Of a stretch of 64,000 bases of DNA, positions 16,726 to 26,054 are shown one piece after another (positions within the stretch are counted from its first letter, which is position 1; each line of letters starts with the position of its first letter). Source of the DNA: Candidatus Accumulibacter sp. ACC003. GTDB taxonomy: Bacteria > Pseudomonadota > Gammaproteobacteria > Burkholderiales > Rhodocyclaceae. Made by a program: the position numbers and the translations under genes. The stretch spans positions 186,001 through 250,000 of the forward strand of contig NZ_CAJQTX010000009.1 of the NCBI RefSeq assembly GCF_907163085.1. The letters run 5' to 3'. Under the pieces are notes generated by a model. It searched no databases. It was not told where the DNA came from and worked only from the letters and a program-made list of their open reading frames with translations.

Positions 16726-17976
16726 ATGACTGCTGTGCGCTGGCCACTGCGGCTGGCTGCTTGCCTGGTCGGCGTGCTGCTGAGCCTGCCTGGACTGGCC
16801 GCTCCTGTGCAGGCGCAGGAAGGCAGCCTGGCGTTCTGGCTGAAACAGGCGTGGCTGCGCAATCCACAGGCGAAGTCGCTGGACTCCCGCGACAGCGAAG
16901 CACACGCGGCACAGGAGCTCGCTGCCGGTCTGACGCCCGAGCCGGGGTCGCTCAGCGTCGGCGCGCTCAACGACCAGCTGAACAGCAATCGCGGCAAACG
17001 CGAGGTCGCAATCGAGCTGAACACCTACCTGTGGCTGCCGGGACAGAAGGCGGCGCGCCAAGCCGAGGCCGAGAGCCGTCTTGATGAAGTAGGCGCCAGG
17101 CGCGCCGCGCTGCGCCTCGAGCTCGCCGGCGAGTTGCGCGAGGCGTGGTGGACGCTGGCCGCCGCGCGCAATACCGTCGGCCTGGCAGCGCGGCGCCTGC
17201 AGACCGCGCGCGCCCTGGCCAGCGAAGTGCAGCGTCGCTACCAGGCCGGCGATCTGTCGCGGATCGACGCCAATCTGGCACAAATGGAAACGCAGGCCGC
17301 CGAAGCCGAGTCGATCGACGCCGACAGCGCGCTGCTGCAGGCCGAGCACGCCTTTCGCGCACTCACCGGGGCACCGGCGCCGTCGTCGATCAGCGCCGAA
17401 CAGCCGGCGACGCCAGATGCTGCTGGCGCGAGTCGCTTGTTGCCGGCGACGCACCCACAACTGAGCGCTGCCGCGGCCGCCTCGCGTAGCGCCCGCGCCA
17501 AGGTCAAGGTCGCCGAAGAGTCGCGCCGCGCCGCGCCGGAAGTAAGCTTGATCGCCCTTCGCGAGCGCGCCGACTTCAGCGAATCGTATTCGGACAGCGT
17601 CGGTATCCGACTGAAAATCCCCTTTTCTTCGGGTGCTCTGGTGCGCCGCGAAAGCTCGGCGGCGCAGGCCGAGGCCGACTACAGCGACGCTGAAATGCAG
17701 CGTGTCGAGAACCGCATCGAGCTCGACGCCGCGCGCGCCCGACAAGCCTTGCACGCCGCCGAACGGCAGTACGCGCTCGCCGAACAGCGGCGCACGCTGA
17801 GCGCCGACAGCCTGCGCCTGGCCGAAAAGAGCTTTGCCCTGGGCGAAGCCGACCTGGCGACGCTGCTGCGAATCCGCGCCGCCTCCTACGACGCCGACAC
17901 TTTCCTCGGTCGCCAGCGGATCGCCCGCGCGGCGGCCATTTCGCGCCTCAATCAGACCCTGGGAGTGCTGCCGTGA
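16726..17976 (+). CDS. TolC/CusC-family outer-membrane efflux protein, 416 aa
   Basis: A signal peptide (to about residue 30) is followed by the repeated helical hairpins of the outer-membrane efflux protein family (two OEP domains, about residues 40-220 and 240-410), with long Ala/Arg/Glu-rich amphipathic helices. It should form the outer-membrane channel for the RND pump encoded downstream. The next gene starts 11 bp after its stop, within an evident operon. Confidence 0.88.
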   Translation: MTAVRWPLRLAACLVGVLLSLPGLAAPVQAQEGSLAFWLKQAWLRNPQAKSLDSRDSEAHAAQELAAGLTPEPGSLSVGALNDQLNSNRGKREVAIELNTYLWLPGQKAARQAEAESRLDEVGARRAALRLELAGELREAWWTLAAARNTVGLAARRLQTARALASEVQRRYQAGDLSRIDANLAQMETQAAEAESIDADSALLQAEHAFRALTGAPAPSSISAEQPATPDAAGASRLLPATHPQLSAAAAASRSARAKVKVAEESRRAAPEVSLIALRERADFSESYSDSVGIRLKIPFSSGALVRRESSAAQAEADYSDAEMQRVENRIELDAARARQALHAAERQYALAEQRRTLSADSLRLAEKSFALGEADLATLLRIRAASYDADTFLGRQRIARAAAISRLNQTLGVLP

Positions 17977-17986
17977 GAGTGCTGTC

Positions 17987-18508
17987 ATGAAGCCGCTTCT
18001 GGCCACCGCCTTGCTGGTGATCGCCGTTTCGGCCTTTGGCCACGGCGGCGAAGATCACGGCGCGCCGCCACCAGCGCTCAGCCAGAGCGTCGCGCCACGG
18101 GCGAGCGCCGCCACCGCCGACTTCGAAGTCGTTGCCGCGCTCGAAGAACAGAAACTGCTGATCTACGTCGATCGCTTCGCCAGCAATGAGCCGGTGAGCG
18201 CTGCCAAGGTCGAGGTCGCGGGTGACCTGGCCGCTGTGCAGGGCGTCGCCAGCGAAACCTCACCCGGCACCTACGTCATTGCCCTCGCCGCCGAGCTTCC
18301 GGCGGCCAGACATCCGCTGACGATCAGCATCGAGACCAGCGACAACGCCGATCTGCTGTCGCTACTGCTCGATACGTCGCAGCCGGCCAGTAGCGCGGCG
18401 GCGCACAGCCACGACTGGAGCGAGTGGACGGTATGGCTGCTGGCTGCCGCGCTGCTGCTCGCCGGCGCCGCCCTGCTCGTTCTCCGGCGCCGCCGCCAAC
18501 ACCGATGA
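17987..18508 (+). CDS. His-rich membrane-anchored accessory protein of the efflux locus, 173 aa
   Basis: A signal peptide is followed by GHGGEDHGAP, a His/Asp-rich stretch that could bind metal. A beta-rich periplasmic domain of about 100 residues follows, then AAHSHDWSEW, a single membrane helix and an Arg-rich cytosolic end. It lies between the channel and fusion-protein genes and its stop overlaps an ATG (ATGA) of the fusion-protein frame. Such small proteins recur in CzcABC-type operons; the exact role is unknown. Confidence 0.75.
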   Translation: MKPLLATALLVIAVSAFGHGGEDHGAPPPALSQSVAPRASAATADFEVVAALEEQKLLIYVDRFASNEPVSAAKVEVAGDLAAVQGVASETSPGTYVIALAAELPAARHPLTISIETSDNADLLSLLLDTSQPASSAAAHSHDWSEWTVWLLAAALLLAGAALLVLRRRRQHR

Positions 18509-18528
18509 TCTCCGCGAGGCTACCGACC

Positions 18529-19674
18529 ATGAACTTCCGCCGCATTCTCGCTGCCACGACGCTGGCCTGCCTGGCCAGTACAGCGCTGGCGCACGGCGAC
18601 GAGGATCACAGCCAGGAAGCCGCCAAAGCAGCGCCGGCCAGCGCGGCAAAGGCAGGCGCCACGGCGAGCGTGCGCCACAGCACGTCGCCGCAGCGCCTGC
18701 CCGACGGCAGCCTGTTCGTTCCCAAGCCGCTGCAGCGCCAGATCGGCGTGCGCAGCCAACAGGTCGTCATCGGTCCGCTGTCGGCGACGATCGAACTCAA
18801 CGGCCAGGTCATCGCCGACCCGGAGACCGGCGGTCGCGTGCAGGCGACCTTCGCCGGCAGTATCGAAGCCGGTCCCAAAGGCATGCCCTTCGCCGGCCGA
18901 AAAGTCACCCGGGGCGAGATCGTGGCCTACCTGCGCCCGGTCAGCAGCGCCATCGAACGCGGCAACCAGAAAGAACAACAAGCCGAGTTGGCGGGACAGT
19001 TGGCGATTGCCGACGCGCGCGTACGCCGGCTCGATGAGCTCGAAGGCGCGGTGGCGCACAAGGAAATCGAAGCGGCGCGCATCGAACGCAGCGCTCTGCG
19101 CAAACGCCTGGCCGCGACCAGCGCCAGCATCGATCGCGCCGAGCCTTTGCGCGCACCGGTCACGGGCGTCATCAGCGCCAGCCGTCTGGTCGCCGGTCAG
19201 GTCGTCGATGCCAGGGAAGTCCTCTTCGAGATCATCGACCCGTCACGCCTGGCGGTCGAGGCGCTGGCCTACCAGGCGGGCATCGGCGCGACGCTGATTT
19301 CGGCGAGCGCGCTGTCCGAGCAAGGAGCGCTGGAACTCGCTTTCGTCGGTGGCGGCCGACAGATGCGCGAACAGGCGCTGCCGCTGCTGTTCCGGATCGT
19401 CACGCCGAATTCGCTGGTCGCCGTCGGGCAACCGCTCAAGGTGATCGTTCGCACCGCGCACGAGATCAAGGGCGCCGCTGTGCCGCGTTCGGCGCTGACC
19501 CGCATCGGTGCCGGCGAGAGCGCGGTCTGGGTGCATACCGACGCCGAACGCTTTGTCGCCCGCCGCGTGCAGCCGCAGTCGCTCGACGCCAACAGCGTGG
19601 CGATTGTCGACGGCCTGCACGACGGCGATCGCGTCGTCGTCGAGGGCGCCGGCCTGTTATCGCAGGTCCGCTGA
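18529..19674 (+). CDS. RND efflux membrane fusion protein, 381 aa
   Basis: A signal peptide ending near ALAHGDEDHS is followed by a His/Asp-rich segment, a lipoyl/barrel-sandwich domain split by a helical hairpin (about residues 130-210) and a beta-barrel domain, as in CusB/CzcB-type adaptors. The recurring phrase APVTGVISASRLVAGQVVD is typical. It would bridge the RND pump and the TolC-type channel. ATG 18529 is chosen with GAGG at 18516-18519; an ATG at 18505 that overlaps the upstream stop would add eight residues. Confidence 0.85.
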   Translation: MNFRRILAATTLACLASTALAHGDEDHSQEAAKAAPASAAKAGATASVRHSTSPQRLPDGSLFVPKPLQRQIGVRSQQVVIGPLSATIELNGQVIADPETGGRVQATFAGSIEAGPKGMPFAGRKVTRGEIVAYLRPVSSAIERGNQKEQQAELAGQLAIADARVRRLDELEGAVAHKEIEAARIERSALRKRLAATSASIDRAEPLRAPVTGVISASRLVAGQVVDAREVLFEIIDPSRLAVEALAYQAGIGATLISASALSEQGALELAFVGGGRQMREQALPLLFRIVTPNSLVAVGQPLKVIVRTAHEIKGAAVPRSALTRIGAGESAVWVHTDAERFVARRVQPQSLDANSVAIVDGLHDGDRVVVEGAGLLSQVR

Positions 19675-19675
19675 G

Positions 19676-22600
19676 ATGTTCGAACTGATTATCCGCGCCA
19701 GCCTCAAGCAGCGGCTGATCGTCCTCGGCGTCTCGCTGTTGCTGATCATCTACGGCGCGATGACGCTGCGCCAGATGCCGGTCGATGTCTTTCCCGACCT
19801 CAACAAACCGACCGTGACGCTGATCACCGAGGCCGGCGGCATGGCGCCGGAGGAGGTCGAGCAGCTGGTGACCTTGCCGATCGAATCGGGGATGAACGGC
19901 ATGCCGGGGGTGACGCGCGTGCGCTCGGTCTCCGGCATCGGCCTGTCGATCATTTATGTCGAATTCGAGTGGGGATCGGACATCTACCGCAACCGGCAGC
20001 AGATCGCCGAGCGCCTGAATCTGGTGCGCGATCAGCTGCCGCCGGGGATCGTTCCGCAGCTCGGGCCGATCTCGTCGATCATGGGCGAGATCCTGCTGAT
20101 CGCCATCCCCGCCGACCCCGCCAGGGTCAGCCCGATGACCGTTCGCGAGTACGCCGACTGGGTGATGCGGCCACGCCTGTTGACCATCCCCGGCGTCGCG
20201 CAGGTGATCCCGATCGGCGGCGAAGTGCGCCAGTACCGCGTCGAACTGCGCCCCGCACAGCTGCAGGCGCTGGGCGTCGAGCGCGAGAAACTGGAAGCCG
20301 CGCTGCGTGATTTTGGCGCCAACACCAGCGGTGGCTTTCTTGAAGTGCAGGGCCGCGAATACCTGATCCGCCAGATCGGCCGCAGCTCCCGAATCGAGGA
20401 TTTGCAGAACCTGGTGGTGAGCGTCCGCAACGGCCAGTCGATCGTCCTCAAGCAGCTGGCCGACGTCAAGCTGGCGCCAGCGATCAAACGCGGCGACGGC
20501 AGCTTCCAGGGCAAGCCGGCGGTGATTCTGTCGGTGCAGAAGCAGCCGGCCGCCGACAGCGTGTCGCTCACCCGCGAAGTCGAGAAAGCCATCGCCGAGC
20601 TCGCCAGGAGCCTGCCCGAAGGAATCGAAGCGCCGTCGTTTCTCTTCAAGCAGGCGGACTTTATCGAGCACTCGGTGAACAACGTCGCGGAGGCGCTGCG
20701 CGATGGCGCGATCCTCGTCGCGGTAATCCTCTTCCTGTTCCTGCTCAACGTGCGCACGACGATCATCTCGCTGATGGCCATCCCGGTATCGCTATTGGCG
20801 ACGGCGCTGGTCTTTCGCTACTTCGGCCTGTCGATCAACACCATGACGCTCGGCGGTCTGGCGATTGCCATCGGCGAGCTGGTCGACGACGCCGTCGTCG
20901 GCGTCGAGAACGTCCTGCGCCGCCTCAAGCTCAACCGCGTCGCCAGCACGCCACGGCCGGTGATCGAGGTGATCGCCGCCGCGACGCTGGAAGTGCGTTC
21001 GGCGATCGTCTACGCGACGGTGATCATCGTCCTGGTGTTCGTGCCGCTGTTCGTCCTGCCGGGAATCGAGGGACGCTTGTTCACGCCGCTCGGCGTCGCC
21101 TACATCGTCTCGATCCTGGCCAGCATGATCGTCTCGGTGACGCTGACGCCGGTGATGGCCTATTACCTCTTGCCGCGGATGAAGCAACTGCACGCCGGCG
21201 ACAGCCCGCTGGTGATCTGGCTCAAGCGTGCCGACGCGCGCCTCCTGCACTGGTCCTTCGCGCGCGCCCGCGGCCTGCTGCTCGGCGCACTGCTGCTGGT
21301 GCTGCTCGTTGCGGCGAGCGTGCCGTTCTTCCCGCGCTCCTTTCTGCCGCCTTTCAACGAAGGCACGCTGACCGTCAATGTGCTGCTCAACCCGGGCACC
21401 TCGCTGAGCGAATCGAACCGCATCGGCACGCTCGCCGAGCAACTGGTGGCCGGCGTTCCCGAGGTCACCAAGGTCGGCCGACGTACCGGCCGCGCCGAAC
21501 TCGACGAACACGCCGAGGGCGTGCACTACACCGAGATGGACGTCGACCTCAAGGCTTCCGATCGCGGCCGGGCCGAAATCATCGCCGACATCCGGCAGCG
21601 TCTAGCCACGCTGCCGGCGGCGTCGAACGTCGGACAGCCGATCTCGCACCGCCTCGATCACCTGCTCTCGGGAGTGCGTGCGCAGATCGCACTGAAGATC
21701 TACGGCGACGACCTCGACACGCTGCGCGGCCTGGCCGCCGAGTTGCGCAGGCGGCTGACGCAGATTGCCGGCGTCACCGACCTGCAGATCGAGAAGCAGG
21801 TGCTGATCCCGCAAATAAAAATCCACCTCGACTACGAGAAGGCGGCGCTCTACGGCGTCGCTCCCGGCAACCTCCTGCGCGGCCTCCAACAAATGATCGA
21901 GGGTGAGCGGATCACCGAGATCGTCGAGGGCAACCGCCGCTTCGACCTGCTGGTGCGCCTGCCGGAAAGCGCGCGCGGGCCGCAGGCGCTGGCCGACCTG
22001 CTGATCGAAACACCGAGCGGCCACGTACCGCTGTCGAAAGTCGCCGCCGTCGAGGAAAGCGACGGCCCGAACCAGGTCAGCCGCGAGAATTCACGGCGCC
22101 GGATCGTCCTTTCGGCGAACACCGACGGTCGCGACATGTCGCAGGTGATCGCCGACATCCGCAGCGAACTCGCCGCCAAACCGCTGCCCGACGGCTATTT
22201 CACCGCGCTGGAAGGCCAGTTCCAGGCGCAGGAAGAGGCCGCGCGACTGATCAGCGTCCTCGCCACGATCTCGCTGACGATGATCTTCATGGTCCTCTAC
22301 AGCCGCTACCGGTCGACCGCACTGACGCTGATCATCATGGGCAACATCCCGCTGGCGCTGGTCGGCAGCGTCATCGCGCTGTGGATTTCCGGGCAAGCGC
22401 TGTCGGTCGCCGCACTCGTCGGCTTCATTACCCTGACCGGCATCGCCACGCGCAACGGCATCCTCAAGATCAGTCACTACATCAACCTTTGCGCCTTCGA
22501 GGGCGAGACCTTCGGCCAGCACATGATCGTTCGCGGTTCGCTGGAGCGCTTGACGCCGGTGCTGATGACCGCGCTGGTGGCGGCTTTCGCGCTGCTGCCG

Positions 22601-22780
22601 CTGCTGCTCTCGGCCGATGCCCCGGGCAAGGAGGTGCTGCACCCGGTGGCGGTGGTCATCTTCGGCGGGCTGATCAGTTCGACGCTGCTCGACAGCCTGC
22701 TGACACCGCTGATGTTCTGGATGTGGGGCAAGCCGGCGCTGGAACGTCTGCTCGCTGCCCATGACAGTGAAAGTTTCTGA
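19676..22780 (+). CDS. Heavy-metal efflux RND pump (CusA/CzcA family), 1,034 aa
   Basis: A full-length RND transporter: N-terminal membrane helix, two periplasmic porter regions, and membrane blocks with IAIGELVDDAVVGVENVLRR (about residues 395-415), whose acidic residues sit in the proton-relay helix 4, and ITLTGIATRNGILKISHYIN in the C-terminal half. MPVDVFPDLNKPTVTLITEA at the start is typical of the heavy-metal efflux class. The pump exports cations using the proton gradient; which metal cannot be fixed, but the neighbours (DUF411, Met-rich protein) favour Cu or Ag. It starts 1 bp after the adaptor gene's stop. Confidence 0.92.
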   Translation: MFELIIRASLKQRLIVLGVSLLLIIYGAMTLRQMPVDVFPDLNKPTVTLITEAGGMAPEEVEQLVTLPIESGMNGMPGVTRVRSVSGIGLSIIYVEFEWGSDIYRNRQQIAERLNLVRDQLPPGIVPQLGPISSIMGEILLIAIPADPARVSPMTVREYADWVMRPRLLTIPGVAQVIPIGGEVRQYRVELRPAQLQALGVEREKLEAALRDFGANTSGGFLEVQGREYLIRQIGRSSRIEDLQNLVVSVRNGQSIVLKQLADVKLAPAIKRGDGSFQGKPAVILSVQKQPAADSVSLTREVEKAIAELARSLPEGIEAPSFLFKQADFIEHSVNNVAEALRDGAILVAVILFLFLLNVRTTIISLMAIPVSLLATALVFRYFGLSINTMTLGGLAIAIGELVDDAVVGVENVLRRLKLNRVASTPRPVIEVIAAATLEVRSAIVYATVIIVLVFVPLFVLPGIEGRLFTPLGVAYIVSILASMIVSVTLTPVMAYYLLPRMKQLHAGDSPLVIWLKRADARLLHWSFARARGLLLGALLLVLLVAASVPFFPRSFLPPFNEGTLTVNVLLNPGTSLSESNRIGTLAEQLVAGVPEVTKVGRRTGRAELDEHAEGVHYTEMDVDLKASDRGRAEIIADIRQRLATLPAASNVGQPISHRLDHLLSGVRAQIALKIYGDDLDTLRGLAAELRRRLTQIAGVTDLQIEKQVLIPQIKIHLDYEKAALYGVAPGNLLRGLQQMIEGERITEIVEGNRRFDLLVRLPESARGPQALADLLIETPSGHVPLSKVAAVEESDGPNQVSRENSRRRIVLSANTDGRDMSQVIADIRSELAAKPLPDGYFTALEGQFQAQEEAARLISVLATISLTMIFMVLYSRYRSTALTLIIMGNIPLALVGSVIALWISGQALSVAALVGFITLTGIATRNGILKISHYINLCAFEGETFGQHMIVRGSLERLTPVLMTALVAAFALLPLLLSADAPGKEVLHPVAVVIFGGLISSTLLDSLLTPLMFWMWGKPALERLLAAHDSESF

Positions 22781-22807
22781 ACCGCTTCTAAACCACTTCT
22801 GAACCGC
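22775..22807 (+). repeat. Three tandem 11-bp repeats at the pump gene's stop codon
   Basis: TTCTGAACCGC, TTCTAAACCAC and TTCTGAACCGC follow each other directly; the first contains the TGA stop of the RND gene, and each unit carries TGA or TAA. Confidence 0.75.
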
Positions 22808-22839
22808 ACTGAGCCCATTGCACCGACAAGGAGTTTCCC

Positions 22840-23277
22840 ATGCACCAGATCAAGACCTTGATTCTCGCCGCTGCGACCAGCGCCTGCATGCTCGCCAGCC
22901 AGCCCTTGCTGGCCCACTCCGACGAGCATCTTGATACCCAGAAGGCCCCCAACGGCGGCCAGCTGCGCCAGGCCGGGCCTTACCACTTCGAATTGGTGGT
23001 CGCCGGCGACGGCAAGGAGGCCAGGGACAGCGCGCTCGTCGTCCATGTCACCGACCACGCCGGCGCCAAGGTCGCCACGGCCGGCGCGACCGGTACGGCA
23101 ACGATCCTCGCCGGCAAGAACAAGACCACTGCGACGCTGACACCCGACGGCGACAATCGCATGAAAGGCAGCGCCAAATACGCGTCGACACCCGACATGA
23201 AGGTCGTCGTGTCGATCACCCTGGCCGGCAAGGCGGCCGAACAGGCGCGCTTTACACCGCTGGCGGCGAGCCACTGA
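22840..23277 (+). CDS. Periplasmic accessory protein of the efflux locus, 145 aa
   Basis: ATG at 22840 follows AAGGAG. A signal peptide (cleavage near LLA-HS) precedes a short His/Asp stretch (HSDEH) and a beta-rich domain of about 110 residues with PNGGQLRQAGPYHFELVV and a final VSITLAGK strand. Similar small proteins occur beside CusCBA/CzcCBA genes. A metal-binding chaperone-like role is inferred from position and the His residues. Confidence 0.75.
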   Translation: MHQIKTLILAAATSACMLASQPLLAHSDEHLDTQKAPNGGQLRQAGPYHFELVVAGDGKEARDSALVVHVTDHAGAKVATAGATGTATILAGKNKTTATLTPDGDNRMKGSAKYASTPDMKVVVSITLAGKAAEQARFTPLAASH

Positions 23278-23396
23278 GAGCGTAGATGACAGAAATGTCA
23301 CTCGTCGGTCAGTTCGCCGTCGCTGTCGATCGTGGATACTGGTCGTTGTCGTGCAGCGCCAGCGACATCCCCTCACCAACGAAAGGAAGAACCCAC

Positions 23397-23780
23397 ATGA
23401 AGATGTATACGGGAAGACTACTGATGCTTGCCCTGGCCGCCTCACTGACCGTGCCGGTCGCCGTTCTGGCTGCCGAAAAAGGCAGCACCAAGGCCGCCAC
23501 CAGCAAGGCGCAAGCCGCGGCAACGGCTCCTGGGAGCCTGACGCACGAGCAAATGCAAGCACGGATGCAGACCATGCAGGCACGTATGCATGCCATAGAG
23601 CAGACTGAAGGCGACGCACGTCTGTCGATGATGAGCGCGCAAATGGCCGACATGCAGACGATGATGCAAGACATGGGCGGCAGCGGCTGTCCGATGGCCG
23701 GCGGCCAGGGCGCGATGGGCATGCACGGCCGGCAAGCGATGCCGATGATGCCGGGAATGCACGGTAGCCAAGCAAAATAG
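23397..23780 (+). CDS. Met-rich periplasmic protein, 127 aa
   Basis: ATG at 23397 follows AAGGAAGA. After a signal peptide and an Ala/Lys/Thr-rich linker the protein has regular MQxRM and MMxxM patterns (about residues 58-90) and a C-terminal Met/Gly/His-rich tail (MGMHGRQAMPMMPGMHG) with a single Cys. Methionine-rich periplasmic proteins commonly bind Cu(I) or Ag(I). This supports copper or silver as substrate of the locus, by inference. Confidence 0.8.
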   Translation: MKMYTGRLLMLALAASLTVPVAVLAAEKGSTKAATSKAQAAATAPGSLTHEQMQARMQTMQARMHAIEQTEGDARLSMMSAQMADMQTMMQDMGGSGCPMAGGQGAMGMHGRQAMPMMPGMHGSQAK

Positions 23781-23969
23781 AGCGTGCCAAGGTCAATGAC
23801 TTCCGGGCTCAAACCAGTCCTTGCCAGAGTTCTTGCCAGACTGCTTGCCAGCTTTCGAGACTGGCGCGACGCCAACGCCGCCGCGCACGCCAGGACGAAA
23901 CCGCATTCGTGCTGCTCGGCGCCACCGCCGGGCGCTGGCAGCGATCACCGACACGGAGGAAAAACGTAA

Positions 23970-24407
23970 GTGAACAAGCTTTTTGAAGGATCGCTGGCGC
24001 TCGCCGCCGGCCATCAGACGCGCCGCCTGCAGCTGTGCCTGATCGCGCTGCTGCTGGTCGGCGCGGCGATCAGCGTGCCGGCTACCGCGCAAAACCTGCA
24101 GGTGCCAACGCCAAGCCCGGGGCTGATGCCAAACCCGGCGGCGGGCAAGACCCTGTTCGACAAGAACTGCGCTTCCTGCCACGGTGCCAAACTTCAAGGC
24201 AGCGACAAGGGGCCGCCGATGCTGAGCAAGATCTACGAGCCCTCGCACCACGGCGACGCTGCTTTCCAGCTGGCGGTAAAAAACGGTTCGCGCGCGCACC
24301 ACTGGCAGTTCGGCGACATGCCGCCGGTGCCCGGCCTGACGGCCGACGACGTCGCCCAGATCACCGCTTACGTGCGACTCGAGCAGCGCCAGGTGGGTAT
24401 TCAGTAG
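23970..24407 (+). CDS. Monohaem c-type cytochrome, 145 aa
   Basis: GTG at 23970 follows GGAGGA (23955-23960). The protein has an N-terminal hydrophobic export segment (about residues 20-40), then a class I cytochrome c domain with NCASCHG (haem c attachment, residues 67-71) and a later Met in FGDMPPVPGL as the likely axial ligand. It would carry electrons in the periplasm. It closes the metal-efflux locus on the same strand but may be an independent unit. Confidence 0.85.
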   Translation: MNKLFEGSLALAAGHQTRRLQLCLIALLLVGAAISVPATAQNLQVPTPSPGLMPNPAAGKTLFDKNCASCHGAKLQGSDKGPPMLSKIYEPSHHGDAAFQLAVKNGSRAHHWQFGDMPPVPGLTADDVAQITAYVRLEQRQVGIQ

Positions 24408-24688
24408 CCGCCGGCAGCGTCGACGCGTCGGCAGCCGCTCAACAGCCGCCAGGGCGTTTCGTCGCATCTCGTCTGAGCGCGCGCCAGCGCCCAATCGATG
24501 ACCGGCGTCGTGCGCAGGCCCTCTGCTCTCGGCGTACAGGCGAACCGCGCTCACCCGCCGACGGCGGTGGACCAGGCTAAACCCCACCAAAAAAACCGGC
24601 TACTATGTGGTGAGGCGCTGCGGCTCCGGCCGAAGCCATACCGCCGCAGCAAGGCACCGCGCTCTGCCAACAAGAGGAGCAAACGACC

Positions 24689-25240
24689 ATGGTGGCCCGA
24701 AAAAAAGCACCGACGTGGACCGACGTCAAGGCGACGCTGAAGGATTTCGACCGTGCCGACCTGCTCGGCCTGGTGCAGGACTTGTACGCCGCGAGCAAGG
24801 ACAATCAAACCTTCCTGCACGCCCGTTTCGGGCTTGGTGGCGACGCCCTGAAGCCCTACAAGACAATCATCGATCGCTGGCTGTGGCCCGACGTGTTCAA
24901 GAACCAGAACTACTCGGTGGCCAACGCCCAAAAACCAATTGCCGACTACCAGCACGACGTCGGCGACGCCGAGGGACTCGCCGATCTGATGATCTTCTAC
25001 TGCCGGCACGCGGTCGGCTTCAGCACCGAAGTCGGCGTCAACGACGAGGGCTATTTCGACGCGCTGATACGAATGTTCGAACAGGCGCTGAAGGTTGTCA
25101 TGAGCCTGCCCGAAGACAAGCGCCAAGCCTTTCTCGACGAGCTGCACGAGATCCGCGTCACGGCCCGGCAGATCGGCATGGGCGTCGGTGACGGCTTCAA
25201 CGATGCGTGGCAGCTGGTCGGTCTGAAGTTCGACAGCTGA
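24689..25240 (+). CDS. DUF6155-like cytosolic protein, 183 aa
   Basis: ATG at 24689 follows GAGGAG. The order of features (DLLGLVQDLY, ARFGLG, a Tyr/Trp-rich middle, LADLMIFYCRHAVGF) resembles DUF6155 proteins, helical cytosolic proteins of unknown function. No signal peptide or membrane helix is present. It stands alone. Confidence 0.7.
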   Translation: MVARKKAPTWTDVKATLKDFDRADLLGLVQDLYAASKDNQTFLHARFGLGGDALKPYKTIIDRWLWPDVFKNQNYSVANAQKPIADYQHDVGDAEGLADLMIFYCRHAVGFSTEVGVNDEGYFDALIRMFEQALKVVMSLPEDKRQAFLDELHEIRVTARQIGMGVGDGFNDAWQLVGLKFDS

Positions 25241-25275
25241 CGAAGTTCCGGCTGCATTTGCCGTCGCCGACCGGC

Positions 25276-25707
25276 TCAGGCCGCCAGCTTCCTTTTCAGG
25301 AAGCGCATCAGCCAGCCGATGCCGGGCAGCGTCTCGTAGAGCTCGGCGGCGGCGTCCCAGTAATCACGATGCCAGACGACCTTGTCCTGGGCGTCGAACC
25401 TGAGATGCGAAACGCCGTGGATCGTCCGTGCCTGACCCTGGCCGCGCCGCTCCCGGAAATGCATTTCCCAGACCAGCATGGCGCCGTTGTCGGCGAGCAG
25501 CCGTTCGACGACGACGAAGCGCGCATCCGCGACCTGCTGGAACATGTGCGTGAAGATGCGCTCGATCGGCGCGACGCCGCGGACCTCGTTGAACGGATCC
25601 TTGAAGAAAGCATCGGCGGCGTAGAACTCGGGAAAGCGCGCGACGCTGGCCGGGCTGAGGCTTTCATAGAAGGCGATCAGCGCGTCGACGCAAGCGCTAG
25701 AGCTCAT
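25276..25707 (-). CDS. SnoaL/NTF2-like protein, 143 aa
   Basis: The start at 25707 follows a perfect AAAGGAGGA on the minus strand. The sequence has the NTF2-fold pattern of a helix followed by FYAADAFFKDPFNEVRG, a central cavity strand (MLVWEMHFR) and HRDYWDAAAELYE, with the FKDPFN and WHRDYWD pairs typical of nuclear-transport-factor-2-like proteins of the SnoaL type. Function (isomerase-like or ligand binding) is not fixed by sequence. Confidence 0.8.
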   Translation of the reverse strand: MSSSACVDALIAFYESLSPASVARFPEFYAADAFFKDPFNEVRGVAPIERIFTHMFQQVADARFVVVERLLADNGAMLVWEMHFRERRGQGQARTIHGVSHLRFDAQDKVVWHRDYWDAAAELYETLPGIGWLMRFLKRKLAA

Positions 25708-26054
25708 GCGATCCTCCTTTACCGCAAAGTCCGGAATTATGGAGCAGCCAACGCAATGGAGCAGCCCCCAGACTTCCGGCGGGCTTCGCGGCGGCGTCAC
25801 GGTGCAGCCGGAGAAAGAATGAAGGCCGGCTGCACCGTGCCTGGCCGAAGATCAAGACCCGCACAAGCGCCGCATCGTGGTGATGCGTCAGGCGTACACC
25901 GAGGCCTTCAACTGCCAAAGTTGAAACCGCCCTCTGCTTGCAAAGCGGCCGCTGGCCGTGGCCGCGGCAATCGGCAGCGCGAGCGAACAACCGTGCACAC
26001 AATGAACAACGGCGACCGTGGCCGCCGTTGTCTTCTTGAGCAGCGAAGCGGCGA
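25708..26054. other. Intergenic region with a possible transposase scrap
   Basis: No gene is supported. A short + strand frame around 25845-25925 reads HKRRIVVMRQAYTEAFNC, which faintly resembles part of a transposase, but it is too short to assign. Confidence 0.3.

Noticed and set aside
19466-20671. 401-codon minus-strand open frame within the RND genes
   Set aside because: Antisense shadow of the adaptor and pump genes.
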